From a bacterium (lineage in GTDB: Bacteria > Patescibacteriota > CPR2 > UBA1875 > JAJYID01): DNA of 49,242 nucleotides. Below are positions 1 to 8,174 of this stretch, in pieces; positions within the stretch are counted from its first letter, which is position 1, and each line of letters begins with the position of its first letter. Location: contig JAJYJC010000007.1 in NCBI GenBank assembly GCA_021796415.1, positions 1 through 49,242 of the forward strand, given 5' to 3'. A model generated the notes under the pieces. The model made no database searches and was not told the DNA's origin. It saw only the letters and a program-made list of their open reading frames with translations. Both the position numbers and the translations under genes were made by a program.

Positions 1-251
1 CTGGCAAGCAGCGCTTCAATCCGATCTCTGTCTGTCTGTCCTAAGTGCTTGTACCTCATCCTTAAACTCCTTTCTAGCCCTTCAAATTCTACCTAGAAAA
101 AAGTTGCACTTCAAAAAGGAAAGCGGGTTGATAACATTAGTGTTATTGGAGCAGTGATAAGCATGCAATGATTTGTGTGTGCTTTTTGCTGCTCCAAAAG
201 GGAGTTGCTGGCGGTCCGCCAAACGGACCGAGCTTTGAAAGGGGATTACCC

Positions 252-905
252 ATGGATGGGATCACTCCGAAGCAAGCACTGCGAGCAGGATCAGAGTTCG
301 CGGCGAAGCTTATGGCTTCGCCCATATCAAGTCACGAACTTCAATCCAAGATTGACAATCGGGAAAAGATGTCGGTTGCGATCGGCAATGCTGTCAACGC
401 TTTCATTAGCGAGCAGTCCCCAGTACAGGGACCGACCATGAATGACGACGGCTCCATCACCATCCGTCTCAAGGTAGACTATGATAAGACGGATGAGCAG
501 TGTGTCGCCGAAGCGAAGGCCGCCGGTTGGTGGGTTAATGGCTACATCAGGGCTGACCGCCGGATCAAGGTCAAAGGTCAGACAAAGAAAAAGGGCATTC
601 ACGAAGTGACCGTTACCTTACAGAAAATCGTCCCTTCCGGCACGTGGAAGCAAGACAAGATAACACGAGCACTAGGTCCGGCAGGCAGTGACATGGACCT
701 ACATTTGCTTGTTGCCCTTATCCCCTTCCGGGATGCGCTGAGGAAGCTTGGCATTAACTGGGTCTATGGGTGGGGCGCTCGCTTCCGTGCTTCGGATGGC
801 GATCCGTGTGTGGCGGGTCTGCTCCTCGGGGCTCGCTCTGTCAACCTGCGCTGGCTCGAGTTCGACTGGTACGGCCGCGATTGGTTCGGCTCCGTCGGCA
901 GGTAG
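252..905 (+). CDS. DGR target (variable) protein 1, C-terminal CLec-like variable region
   Basis: In-frame ATG at 252 preceded by gaaagggg; C-terminus WGARFRASDGDPCVAGLLLGARSVNLRWLEFDWYGRDWFGSVGR is a variant of the TR translation at 1854-1973. Confidence 0.88.
   Translation: MDGITPKQALRAGSEFAAKLMASPISSHELQSKIDNREKMSVAIGNAVNAFISEQSPVQGPTMNDDGSITIRLKVDYDKTDEQCVAEAKAAGWWVNGYIRADRRIKVKGQTKKKGIHEVTVTLQKIVPSGTWKQDKITRALGPAGSDMDLHLLVALIPFRDALRKLGINWVYGWGARFRASDGDPCVAGLLLGARSVNLRWLEFDWYGRDWFGSVGR
780..899 (+). repeat. DGR variable repeat VR1
   Basis: 120-nt gapless alignment to TR 1854-1973: 17 differences, 16 at TR adenines, 1 T>G (pos 816). Confidence 0.93.
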
Positions 906-979
906 CTTCGCAGCGCTTGAAACCTTGGATTCTTAGAACTCTTGAATCCTTAAACCCTTCAATCCGAAAGGAGAAAAGC

Positions 980-1492
980 ATGGAATCTGAAACAAAGGGT
1001 AAGGTCATCCTTGCCCACAGGCGCATTGAGACGATAGAGCTGGCGCCTGTGAAGGTTGATCAAGGCCATCTCATCGAAGAGTATGCCGCCGAAGCTCGGA
1101 AAGCCGGATGGTGGGTCAACAGCGACATCTCAAGCGACAACGTAATCGCAACTGAAGGAACGCCTGAGATTTCAGGGGTGCATGAGAGAAACATCTCGGT
1201 CAGCCGGTTTATTCCCGAGGGCGATGAACCTTGGGGAACGGATGCAGTAATGGCAGAGATCGGCAAGCCCGGTCTTGCTTTCACCTTCGCTGACCTCATC
1301 AAAATGATCGACTACAGGGTCGAGCTTTTGGAACGCGGCGTCAGATGGCTCAATGCCATGGGCGCTCGCTTCCGTGATTCGGCTGGCGATCCGTGTGTGG
1401 CGTCTCTGTACCTCGAGAATCGCCGTGTCTACCTGCCCTGGCTCGAGGACGACTGGGACGGCAACGATTGGTTCGGCTCCGTCGGCAAGTAA
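980..1492 (+). CDS. DGR target (variable) protein 2, paralogue of target 1
   Basis: ATG 980 with aaaggag RBS; shares EAxKAGWWVN...GxHE...IP motif and CLec-like C-terminus with target 1. Confidence 0.88.
   Translation: MESETKGKVILAHRRIETIELAPVKVDQGHLIEEYAAEARKAGWWVNSDISSDNVIATEGTPEISGVHERNISVSRFIPEGDEPWGTDAVMAEIGKPGLAFTFADLIKMIDYRVELLERGVRWLNAMGARFRDSAGDPCVASLYLENRRVYLPWLEDDWDGNDWFGSVGK
1367..1486 (+). repeat. DGR variable repeat VR2
   Basis: 120-nt gapless alignment to TR: 10 differences, all at TR adenines. Confidence 0.95.
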
Positions 1493-1543
1493 CGGTACTT
1501 GGAGCCTTGGGGTTTTAGAACTCCTTGAACTCTTTGTTCCTTT

Positions 1544-1590
1544 GGGGCGACGACTCCGATTTTTTCGGAGAAGTCGCCCCATTTTCTTTG
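1544..1590 (+). terminator. intrinsic terminator after target 2
   Basis: ggggcgac-ga-ctccga-tttt-tcggag-aa-gtcgcccc hairpin followed by attttcttt. Confidence 0.7.
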
Positions 1591-1853
1591 CCTGGATGCG
1601 GAGAAAATGATAAAATCATTTTGGACGCCGATCAATATGTTTTGCGGTTACGGCTGCAAGCGATTGAACTCTAGGGTTATTGAAATTGAGAACGGCAACG
1701 GCCATGAGCTTCTGCCGGAGCGGTTTCGTAATTTCTTACAAGCAGTGAAGTTACTTGGCGCAAGATATTGGAGGTTAGACCTCATGTAAAGTTCAGTTCT
1801 GAGAGTATTCAAGGAACAGTGGTATAGATGATATTTTGCGCAGTTTTGTGTTT

Positions 1854-1973
1854 CGCTTCCGTGATTCGGATGGCGATCCGTGTGTGGCGTATCTGAACCT
1901 CGAGAATCGCAATGTCAACCTGAACTGGCTCGAGAACGACTGGAACGGCAACGATTGGTTCGGCTCCGTCGGC
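1854..1973 (+). repeat. DGR template repeat TR
   Basis: Parent sequence of both VRs; rich in AAY codons (translates LNLENRNVNLNWLENDWNGNDWFG). Confidence 0.95.
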
Positions 1974-1984
1974 AAATAACATCA

Positions 1985-2377
1985 CTATTTATCAGAGAGC
2001 ATACTCGTCTCTCTGATTTTTTTAGCCCAGCCGCCAAGCATTCGGCCTATTTCATCAAGGCGAATCGAGATGGCGGAATATTTTTTATTATCCAGCGACT
2101 TTATTTCCCAAGACATTCGCAGGAAAAATTTCAAAAGATCAAGTTTGACAGACGCCTTTTCTATAGATGACAGCTTTTCTTTGCCTTTTTGATAGCAAGC
2201 TGTGTAAATGAACTCGGTCGTTTCGAGAAAAAGGGTGTCTATTTTCCCGCCAAGAGTATAGCGGGAAGTTTTAGGGAAGTTGGGCAGATACTCCTGCCAA
2301 AGTTTATATGTTTCCATCAGTTTTTGGAGAACTGGCAGATCAGAATCTGATTTTTGAATATGAAAATCTTTTTGCAT
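1985..2377 (-). CDS. avd: DGR accessory protein Avd (four-helix bundle)
   Basis: DLPVLQKLMETYKLWQEYLPNFPKTSRYTLGGKID...ASVKLDLLKFFLRMSWEIKSLDNKKYSAISIRLDEIGRMLGGWAKK matches the Avd/four-helix-bundle pattern. Confidence 0.87.
   Translation of the reverse strand: MQKDFHIQKSDSDLPVLQKLMETYKLWQEYLPNFPKTSRYTLGGKIDTLFLETTEFIYTACYQKGKEKLSSIEKASVKLDLLKFFLRMSWEIKSLDNKKYSAISIRLDEIGRMLGGWAKKIRETSMLSDK
1991..2023 (+). terminator. putative terminator of the TR transcript
   Basis: Perfect 9-bp stem atcagagag/ctctctgat, 9-nt loop, then T7; 18 nt after TR. Confidence 0.65.
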
Positions 2378-3340
2378 AATTGTTTTTCCGATATTGTTAG
2401 TATTGATAACCTGCTTGAAGCGTGGAAAGAGTTTGAGAAGGGTAAGAAAAAGAAACCTGATGTCCAGGAATTTTCGCTTAAGCTCATGGATAATATTTTA
2501 TCACTCCACCGCGATCTTTCACAGGGAAGTTACCGGCATGGCGGCTATAAATCCTTCATCATCCATGATCCGAAACAAAGACAAATTCACAAGGCATGTG
2601 TTCGCGATCGCCTACTTCATCACGCTGTTTACAGAAAGCTTTATCCATTTTTTAACAGGACATTTACCTCTGACTCTTTTTCTTCAAGAAAAGGCAAGGG
2701 TGCGCATAGGGCGATTGTGCAGTGTCGGCGGTTTGCGAGCAAGGTTAGCGAAAATAATATGAAAACGTGCTGGGTTCTGCAGTGCGACATAAGGAAATTC
2801 TTTGCCAGTATTGATCATGAAGTTTTGTTATCTATCTTGGGGGCATACATTAAAGATGAACAGACAATGGTGCTTTTGGAGAAGATTATCAGAAGCCACT
2901 CTTCTGCTACTTCTGGCATAGGATTGCCGCTTGGAAATCTAACATCACAGCTTTTTGTGAATGTTTATTTAAATGAGCTTGACCAGTTTGTGAAACATCG
3001 TTTGAAGGCGAAATATTATATTCGTTATGCCGATGATTTTTTGATTTTATCTCAGGATAAAGAGTGGTTGGAGAGCACTTGTGTAGAAATTGGCAGTTTT
3101 TTGGGAGAGAAATTAAAATTAGAACTAAATCTAGGCAAAACATCTATTAAGACTTTGGCTTCAGGGATAGACTTTCTCGGCTATGTCATATTTCCGCACC
3201 ATATCGTTTTGCGGACAAAAACGAAAAGGAGGATGATGGCGAAGGTGAGCGAGAATAATCTGTCTTCGTATCTGGGTATTTTGGGGCATTGCAATGGGTA
3301 TGGGTTAGAGATAAGAATTAAAAATTTGATTGAATCGTGA
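2360..3340 (+). CDS. DGR reverse transcriptase
   Basis: IGLPLGNLTSQLFVNVYLNELDQF and YIRYADDFLIL motifs; N-terminus LLEAWKEFEKGKKKKPDVQEF typical of DGR RTs. Confidence 0.95.
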   Translation: MKIFLHNCFSDIVSIDNLLEAWKEFEKGKKKKPDVQEFSLKLMDNILSLHRDLSQGSYRHGGYKSFIIHDPKQRQIHKACVRDRLLHHAVYRKLYPFFNRTFTSDSFSSRKGKGAHRAIVQCRRFASKVSENNMKTCWVLQCDIRKFFASIDHEVLLSILGAYIKDEQTMVLLEKIIRSHSSATSGIGLPLGNLTSQLFVNVYLNELDQFVKHRLKAKYYIRYADDFLILSQDKEWLESTCVEIGSFLGEKLKLELNLGKTSIKTLASGIDFLGYVIFPHHIVLRTKTKRRMMAKVSENNLSSYLGILGHCNGYGLEIRIKNLIES

Positions 3341-3364
3341 TTGCAAAGGTCCGTCCTTTGCAGT

Positions 3365-3394
3365 AAAAAGACTTCTTCTCGGAAGTCTTTTTAT
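3365..3394 (+). terminator. intrinsic terminator after the RT
   Basis: aaaaagactt-cttctcgg-aagtcttttt. Confidence 0.7.
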
Positions 3395-3412
3395 ATTGTA
3401 GAATGTTCTTAC

Positions 3413-4501
3413 ATGGCAAAGCTTAGACATTTTGGATCTTACGCAAAAAAACTTTTTAAAAACAAGTATTTTCTCTTGATAGCTTCTGTTTTGGTCGTGG
3501 TTGGCGGAGTTTTAATCTACCTTGCCTTTACCGCGCCCAAAGAATTGCCGGTGCAGAAAATAATCCACCTAACGACTACAACCACCAAAGATAATAGGGT
3601 TCAGTCAAAACTCGAGGGTATCAAGGTTGACCCATCTGTAAATGATAGAAAAATACTGGCAGTGGTCGTTGAAAACCACCCTGATGCCAGGCCGCAATCG
3701 GGGCTGGACAAGGCAAGCATCGTCTATGAAACAATCGCCGAAGGCGGCATCACCAGATTTCTGGCTCTTTACCAAGAAAACGAATCCTCAGAAATCGGAC
3801 CCGTCAGATCGGTGCGAACTTATTTTCTGGATTGGGCAACCGAGTATGACGCTCTGCTTGCGCATGTCGGCGGCAATGTAGACGCCCTTGACTTAATCGG
3901 TCCCTACAACATCCAGGATATCAATCAGTTTTTCAACGCCACATATTTCTGGCGAGACAACTCTCGCTATGCGCCTCACAATGTTTATACAACAACTGCC
4001 AAGCTGCGCGATGCTGGGTTGGCGCACCATTATCCGTCAACCAGCAACTTCAAGGGCTTGGATTTCAAATCTGATGCGCCACTTGCCGAACGGCCGGACT
4101 CAGCAACGCTCACGGTTCACTTCTCCGGCATGGAATATGATCCTGTCTATACTTACGACAGAAACTCAAACACATGGCTTAGAAGCTTAGCCGGCGCGCC
4201 ATTTAAAGACAAAGTAACAGGCAGTCAACTTGCTCCTAAAAATGTTGTCGTAGAATTTACGACCTTCTCCTACGGGCTAACCCGGTACAATGAAGCCACC
4301 ACGCACATCGGTACCATTGGTTCCGGCCGGGCCTTATTCTACATAGACGGCAAGCAGATTGAAGGGACTTGGGAAAAGGCAGATAGGGCTTCGCAGACGG
4401 TTTTTAAAGATGCAAACGGCGCTGAATTTAAGTTTAATCCGGGGCAAACCTGGATAGATGTCATTCCAAATGGCAACACAGTTGATTTTACGGGCAGTTA
4501 A
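3413..4501 (+). CDS. DUF3048-domain (YerB-like) protein, N-terminal TM anchor
   Basis: VVENHPDARPQSGLDKASIVYETIAEGGITRFLALYQ...IGPVRSVRTYFLDWA motif. Confidence 0.8.
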   Translation: MAKLRHFGSYAKKLFKNKYFLLIASVLVVVGGVLIYLAFTAPKELPVQKIIHLTTTTTKDNRVQSKLEGIKVDPSVNDRKILAVVVENHPDARPQSGLDKASIVYETIAEGGITRFLALYQENESSEIGPVRSVRTYFLDWATEYDALLAHVGGNVDALDLIGPYNIQDINQFFNATYFWRDNSRYAPHNVYTTTAKLRDAGLAHHYPSTSNFKGLDFKSDAPLAERPDSATLTVHFSGMEYDPVYTYDRNSNTWLRSLAGAPFKDKVTGSQLAPKNVVVEFTTFSYGLTRYNEATTHIGTIGSGRALFYIDGKQIEGTWEKADRASQTVFKDANGAEFKFNPGQTWIDVIPNGNTVDFTGS

Positions 4502-4557
4502 TTAGGAATTAGTTGCTAGCTGATTGGTTTGTAAGTTACTAAGGATTTTAATAAACA

Positions 4558-6018
4558 ATGATTGAAGCGAAGACAAAAAAACAGGAAAAAGAGAACGTAA
4601 AGCTCTATTCTTTGACTCAGCTTGAAAAAGAGTTTAAGATCCCGCTTCGTTACGCCAGGCACTTGATAATGGCGCGCCATGTGGAATCGGTTCTCAAAAA
4701 CGGGCGGGTTTATGTGACGGCGGAGAGTTTGAAGAATTTCCTTGCAAAGCCGAAAGCCGAGAGGGAATCTCACCAGCATAAAGGCCTAATGAAAAGAATT
4801 GGCCCCGGTATGATTACTGGAGCGGCGGACCACGATCCATCCGGCATTGGCACTTACTCAACGGTTGGCGCGCAGTTTGGCCTCGAGCTTACCTGGCTGG
4901 CGCTATATCTTTTGCCTCTTATGACTGCCGTTCAGGAAACATGTGCGAGGATCGGTATCGTAACCGGCAAAGGGCTTTCCGGCGCACTCAGAAAGAAGTT
5001 CGGTCGAGACACAGTCTTTGTTTTAATTGTTCTTTTAATTATCGCTAACACTGTAAATATAGGCGCTGATCTTGGGGCTATGGCAGCATCATTTCGAATG
5101 ATTACAGGAGTCAACTATGCGGTGTCTGCCATTGTCTTTGCCGGCATAATTATATTTTCTACCGTCGTTCTTTCTTACCACACATTTGCCAAGTATTTGA
5201 GGTGGCTGGTGCTTGTGCTGCTTGCATATGTGATTACCGGCATCATTATCAAGCCGGATTGGATACAGGTGGCTCATTCTCTGGTGGTTCCCAAGATCGA
5301 GCTAAACAAGGATTTTCTTATGGCAAACATTGCTGTTATCGGGACGACCATTTCGCCGTACCTTTTCTTCTGGCAGAGCGCGCAAGAAGTAGAGGAAGAG
5401 CGAGACGATGGCACTCTTCGTGACCGGTACGCGGCTATCATTAAGGAAGAAATCCATGAAATGAGAAAAGATGTACTGTCCGGCATGTCACTTACTAATA
5501 TCATTTTCCTTTTTATAATAATAACCACCGCTTTTGTGCTTTTTGCCCACGGCATTACAAATATTCAAACTGCCGAGCAGGCAGCATCGGCCCTCAAGCC
5601 TCTAGCCGGCAATATGGCATACCTAATCTTTGCTCTCGGCATTGTCGGAACCGGATTTCTGGCTATCCCCGTTTTGGCGGGCGCTTCGGCTTATGCAATT
5701 TCTGAAGTGATGAAGTGGCATGAAGGCCTAAGCTTGAAGTACAAGCGGGCGCACGGGTTCTACGGCATCATTATCGCCTCGACTCTTGTAGGGCTTCTAA
5801 TGAACTTTATCGGCATAAACCCTATTGCGGCGCTTTACTGGACGGCAGTTATAAACGGCATTATTTCGTCGGTGCTTCTGGTATTTATTTTCAAAATCGG
5901 CAATGACAAAAAGATCATGGGCGCGCACACCAACCCGAGTTGGGTAAAATTTTTCGGATTTATTGTAACGGCGTTAATGATTGTAAGTTCGTTAGCCTTC
6001 ATTATCGCTTCATTGTAG
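4558..6018 (+). CDS. NRAMP-family divalent metal transporter with N-terminal HTH-like extension
   Basis: GPGMITGAADHDPSGIGTYSTVGAQFG...VQETCARIGIVTGKGL; N-term SLTQLEKEFKIPLRYARHLIMARHVESVLKNGRVYVTAESLKNFL. Confidence 0.88.
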   Translation: MIEAKTKKQEKENVKLYSLTQLEKEFKIPLRYARHLIMARHVESVLKNGRVYVTAESLKNFLAKPKAERESHQHKGLMKRIGPGMITGAADHDPSGIGTYSTVGAQFGLELTWLALYLLPLMTAVQETCARIGIVTGKGLSGALRKKFGRDTVFVLIVLLIIANTVNIGADLGAMAASFRMITGVNYAVSAIVFAGIIIFSTVVLSYHTFAKYLRWLVLVLLAYVITGIIIKPDWIQVAHSLVVPKIELNKDFLMANIAVIGTTISPYLFFWQSAQEVEEERDDGTLRDRYAAIIKEEIHEMRKDVLSGMSLTNIIFLFIIITTAFVLFAHGITNIQTAEQAASALKPLAGNMAYLIFALGIVGTGFLAIPVLAGASAYAISEVMKWHEGLSLKYKRAHGFYGIIIASTLVGLLMNFIGINPIAALYWTAVINGIISSVLLVFIFKIGNDKKIMGAHTNPSWVKFFGFIVTALMIVSSLAFIIASL

Positions 6019-6027
6019 GAATATAAA

Positions 6028-7401
6028 ATGCTAAAAAGATATAAAGGCAAGAAAATATTGATAGCGGGATTCGGTCTGGAGGGCCGAACTACTTTTGAGT
6101 ATTTGAGAAAACACGGAATCAAAGCAGACATAGCCGATGCCTTAAATGAAAAGGATTTTTTTGCCGCGAATCCCGGCTTAAAAAATAAAAAAATAAACTT
6201 TTTTGTCGGCGATAAGGCATTGGGAAACATCTCAGACTATGACGTGGTATTTAGGTCGCCTGGCTTGTCCGCCTTCAATCCGGAGTTGGTCGAAGCAAAA
6301 AGAAACGGAACAGAAATAACAAGCCAAACCAAGCTTTTCATGGAGAGATGCCCGGCCAAGACAATAGGCGTAACGGGTACAAAGGGCAAAGGAACAACTT
6401 CATCTTTAATTTATGAAACGCTTAAATCTGCCGGCAAGGATGTTTTCTTGGGAGGAAATATAGGGGTGCCACCCATTACGTTTGTTGACAAGCTGAAAAA
6501 GGATTCGATCGCAGTGCTAGAATTTTCCAGCTTTCAGCTCATGGATTTGGAGCAGAGCCCGGATATAGCGGTAGTTTTAAATATTACCCAGGACCACATA
6601 GATGTTCACGCAAACAGGGAAGAATATGTCGACGCGAAGAAGTCGGTTGTTCAGTATCAAACAGAAGATGATTTTGCTGTTATAAATATCGATTACGAAA
6701 CTCCAAACTCGTTTAAGGCGCTGACAAAGGGCAAGGTGTATGATGTCTCAACCAAGAAAAAAGTTGAGAGAGGCTGCTACGTGAACGAAAAGGATGAAGT
6801 TATTCTGGCCAGAGACGGCAAAGAAGAAAAAATCGCTTCATTCAGCGATTTGCAGCTTCGCGGGAGGCACAATCTGGAGAATGTCTGTGCCGCGGTGGCA
6901 GCATCATACCTAGGCGGCGCCGACTTAGACTCAATCCGAAAAACCGTTAAAAATTTCAAAGGACTAGAACACCGGCTGGAATTTGTGGCCGAAGTATGCG
7001 GTGTAAAGTATTACAATGATTCTTTTGCCACAACCCCTGAAACCACCATCGCCGCTCTCAACTCTTTTGATGATCCCATTATCCTTATCGCCGGGGGGAG
7101 CGATAAAGGCGCAGATTATAAGGAAATGGGACGGGTTATCGCCAATAAGGCAAAAACGGTATTTTTAATAGGCGCCGTTTCCGGCAAGATCAAGAAAAAG
7201 ATTCTTCGGGCAAACCCTCAAGCAGACATTATGGAAGGATATGAAGACATGAATGATCTGTTAGAGAGGATAAACAAAATCGCAATAGCTGGTGATGTGG
7301 TCCTGTTATCTCCGGGATGCGCCTCATTCGGACTATTTAAAAATTACAAAGAGCGCGGAGAGCTTTTCAAAAAAGCAGTTGCTAAGTTGATTAGGAATTA
7401 G
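6028..7401 (+). CDS. murD: UDP-N-acetylmuramoylalanine--D-glutamate ligase
   Basis: GVTGTKGKGTTSSLIYETL, FSSFQLMDL, HNLENVCAA, EHRLEFV, YNDSFATTPETTIAAL, IAGGSDKGADY. Confidence 0.93.
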   Translation: MLKRYKGKKILIAGFGLEGRTTFEYLRKHGIKADIADALNEKDFFAANPGLKNKKINFFVGDKALGNISDYDVVFRSPGLSAFNPELVEAKRNGTEITSQTKLFMERCPAKTIGVTGTKGKGTTSSLIYETLKSAGKDVFLGGNIGVPPITFVDKLKKDSIAVLEFSSFQLMDLEQSPDIAVVLNITQDHIDVHANREEYVDAKKSVVQYQTEDDFAVINIDYETPNSFKALTKGKVYDVSTKKKVERGCYVNEKDEVILARDGKEEKIASFSDLQLRGRHNLENVCAAVAASYLGGADLDSIRKTVKNFKGLEHRLEFVAEVCGVKYYNDSFATTPETTIAALNSFDDPIILIAGGSDKGADYKEMGRVIANKAKTVFLIGAVSGKIKKKILRANPQADIMEGYEDMNDLLERINKIAIAGDVVLLSPGCASFGLFKNYKERGELFKKAVAKLIRN

Positions 7402-7547
7402 GTACGTAGGTAAGTAGGGCACAGAACCTGCTTAACTAATCGCCTAGTTACCTAACGCACAATTTATTTGAACAATTTACCCATAAAACTCTTTACAAAC
7501 TTTCCGCCTTGTGCTAAGATTCTTCTACTAAACAAGGAGTAAGAAAA

Positions 7548-8174
7548 GTGTACGAGAAACTTTTTGGGTCAAAAACCCGGGCAAAACTTCTATCTCTCTT
7601 TTTAAATAATGCAGACAAATCATATTATGTCAGAGAGATAACCAGGACTATAAACGAACAGATTAACTCCGTCAGAAGGGAACTGGCAAACTTAAAGGCC
7701 CTAGATATAGTGGTAAGTCAGGGCAAGAAAGGCAAGCTTTACTATAAAGCCAATAAAAAGGCTGACATATATCCTGAGCTCAAAAAAATCTTTACCAAAG
7801 CGGCAAGCAAACAGCCGGTCAGCGCCGAAAAAGATATGATAAAGGCAATCAAGGGTCTGGGCGATGTCTCATACGCTGCGCTCATGGGACATTTTGTTAA
7901 GGACAACTCTTCTCCCGTAGACTTCTTTATAGTAGGCAAGGTAAACAGGCGAAGACTCAAAACCTTTGTCGCCCAGCTTGAGAAAGAGGCGAAAAAGGAG
8001 GTCAACTTCTCACTCATGAGTCTAGACGAGTTCGAAACCAGAAAAGTAATGTTTGATAGGTTTATGACTGAAATAATGGCAAGCCCCAAGGATGTCTTGA
8101 TAGATTACGTAGATGAAACAGGCGAGGCAAAAGGCCTTAAGACATCTGTCAAAAAAGAAGAACAAGAAGGCTAA
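7548..8174 (+). CDS. winged-helix regulator with C-terminal nucleotidyltransferase-like region
   Basis: FGSKTRAKLLSLFLNNADKSYYVREITRTINEQINSVRRELANLKALDIV. Confidence 0.65.
   Translation: MYEKLFGSKTRAKLLSLFLNNADKSYYVREITRTINEQINSVRRELANLKALDIVVSQGKKGKLYYKANKKADIYPELKKIFTKAASKQPVSAEKDMIKAIKGLGDVSYAALMGHFVKDNSSPVDFFIVGKVNRRRLKTFVAQLEKEAKKEVNFSLMSLDEFETRKVMFDRFMTEIMASPKDVLIDYVDETGEAKGLKTSVKKEEQEG

Noticed and set aside
1172-1582. 136-aa minus-strand ORF over target 2
   Set aside because: Antisense to a well-supported DGR target including its VR; no independent support.
1607-1789. 60-aa ORF just upstream of TR
   Set aside because: No clear RBS or family; ends before TR. May be a decayed target remnant or TR leader, but the sequence does not support a gene.
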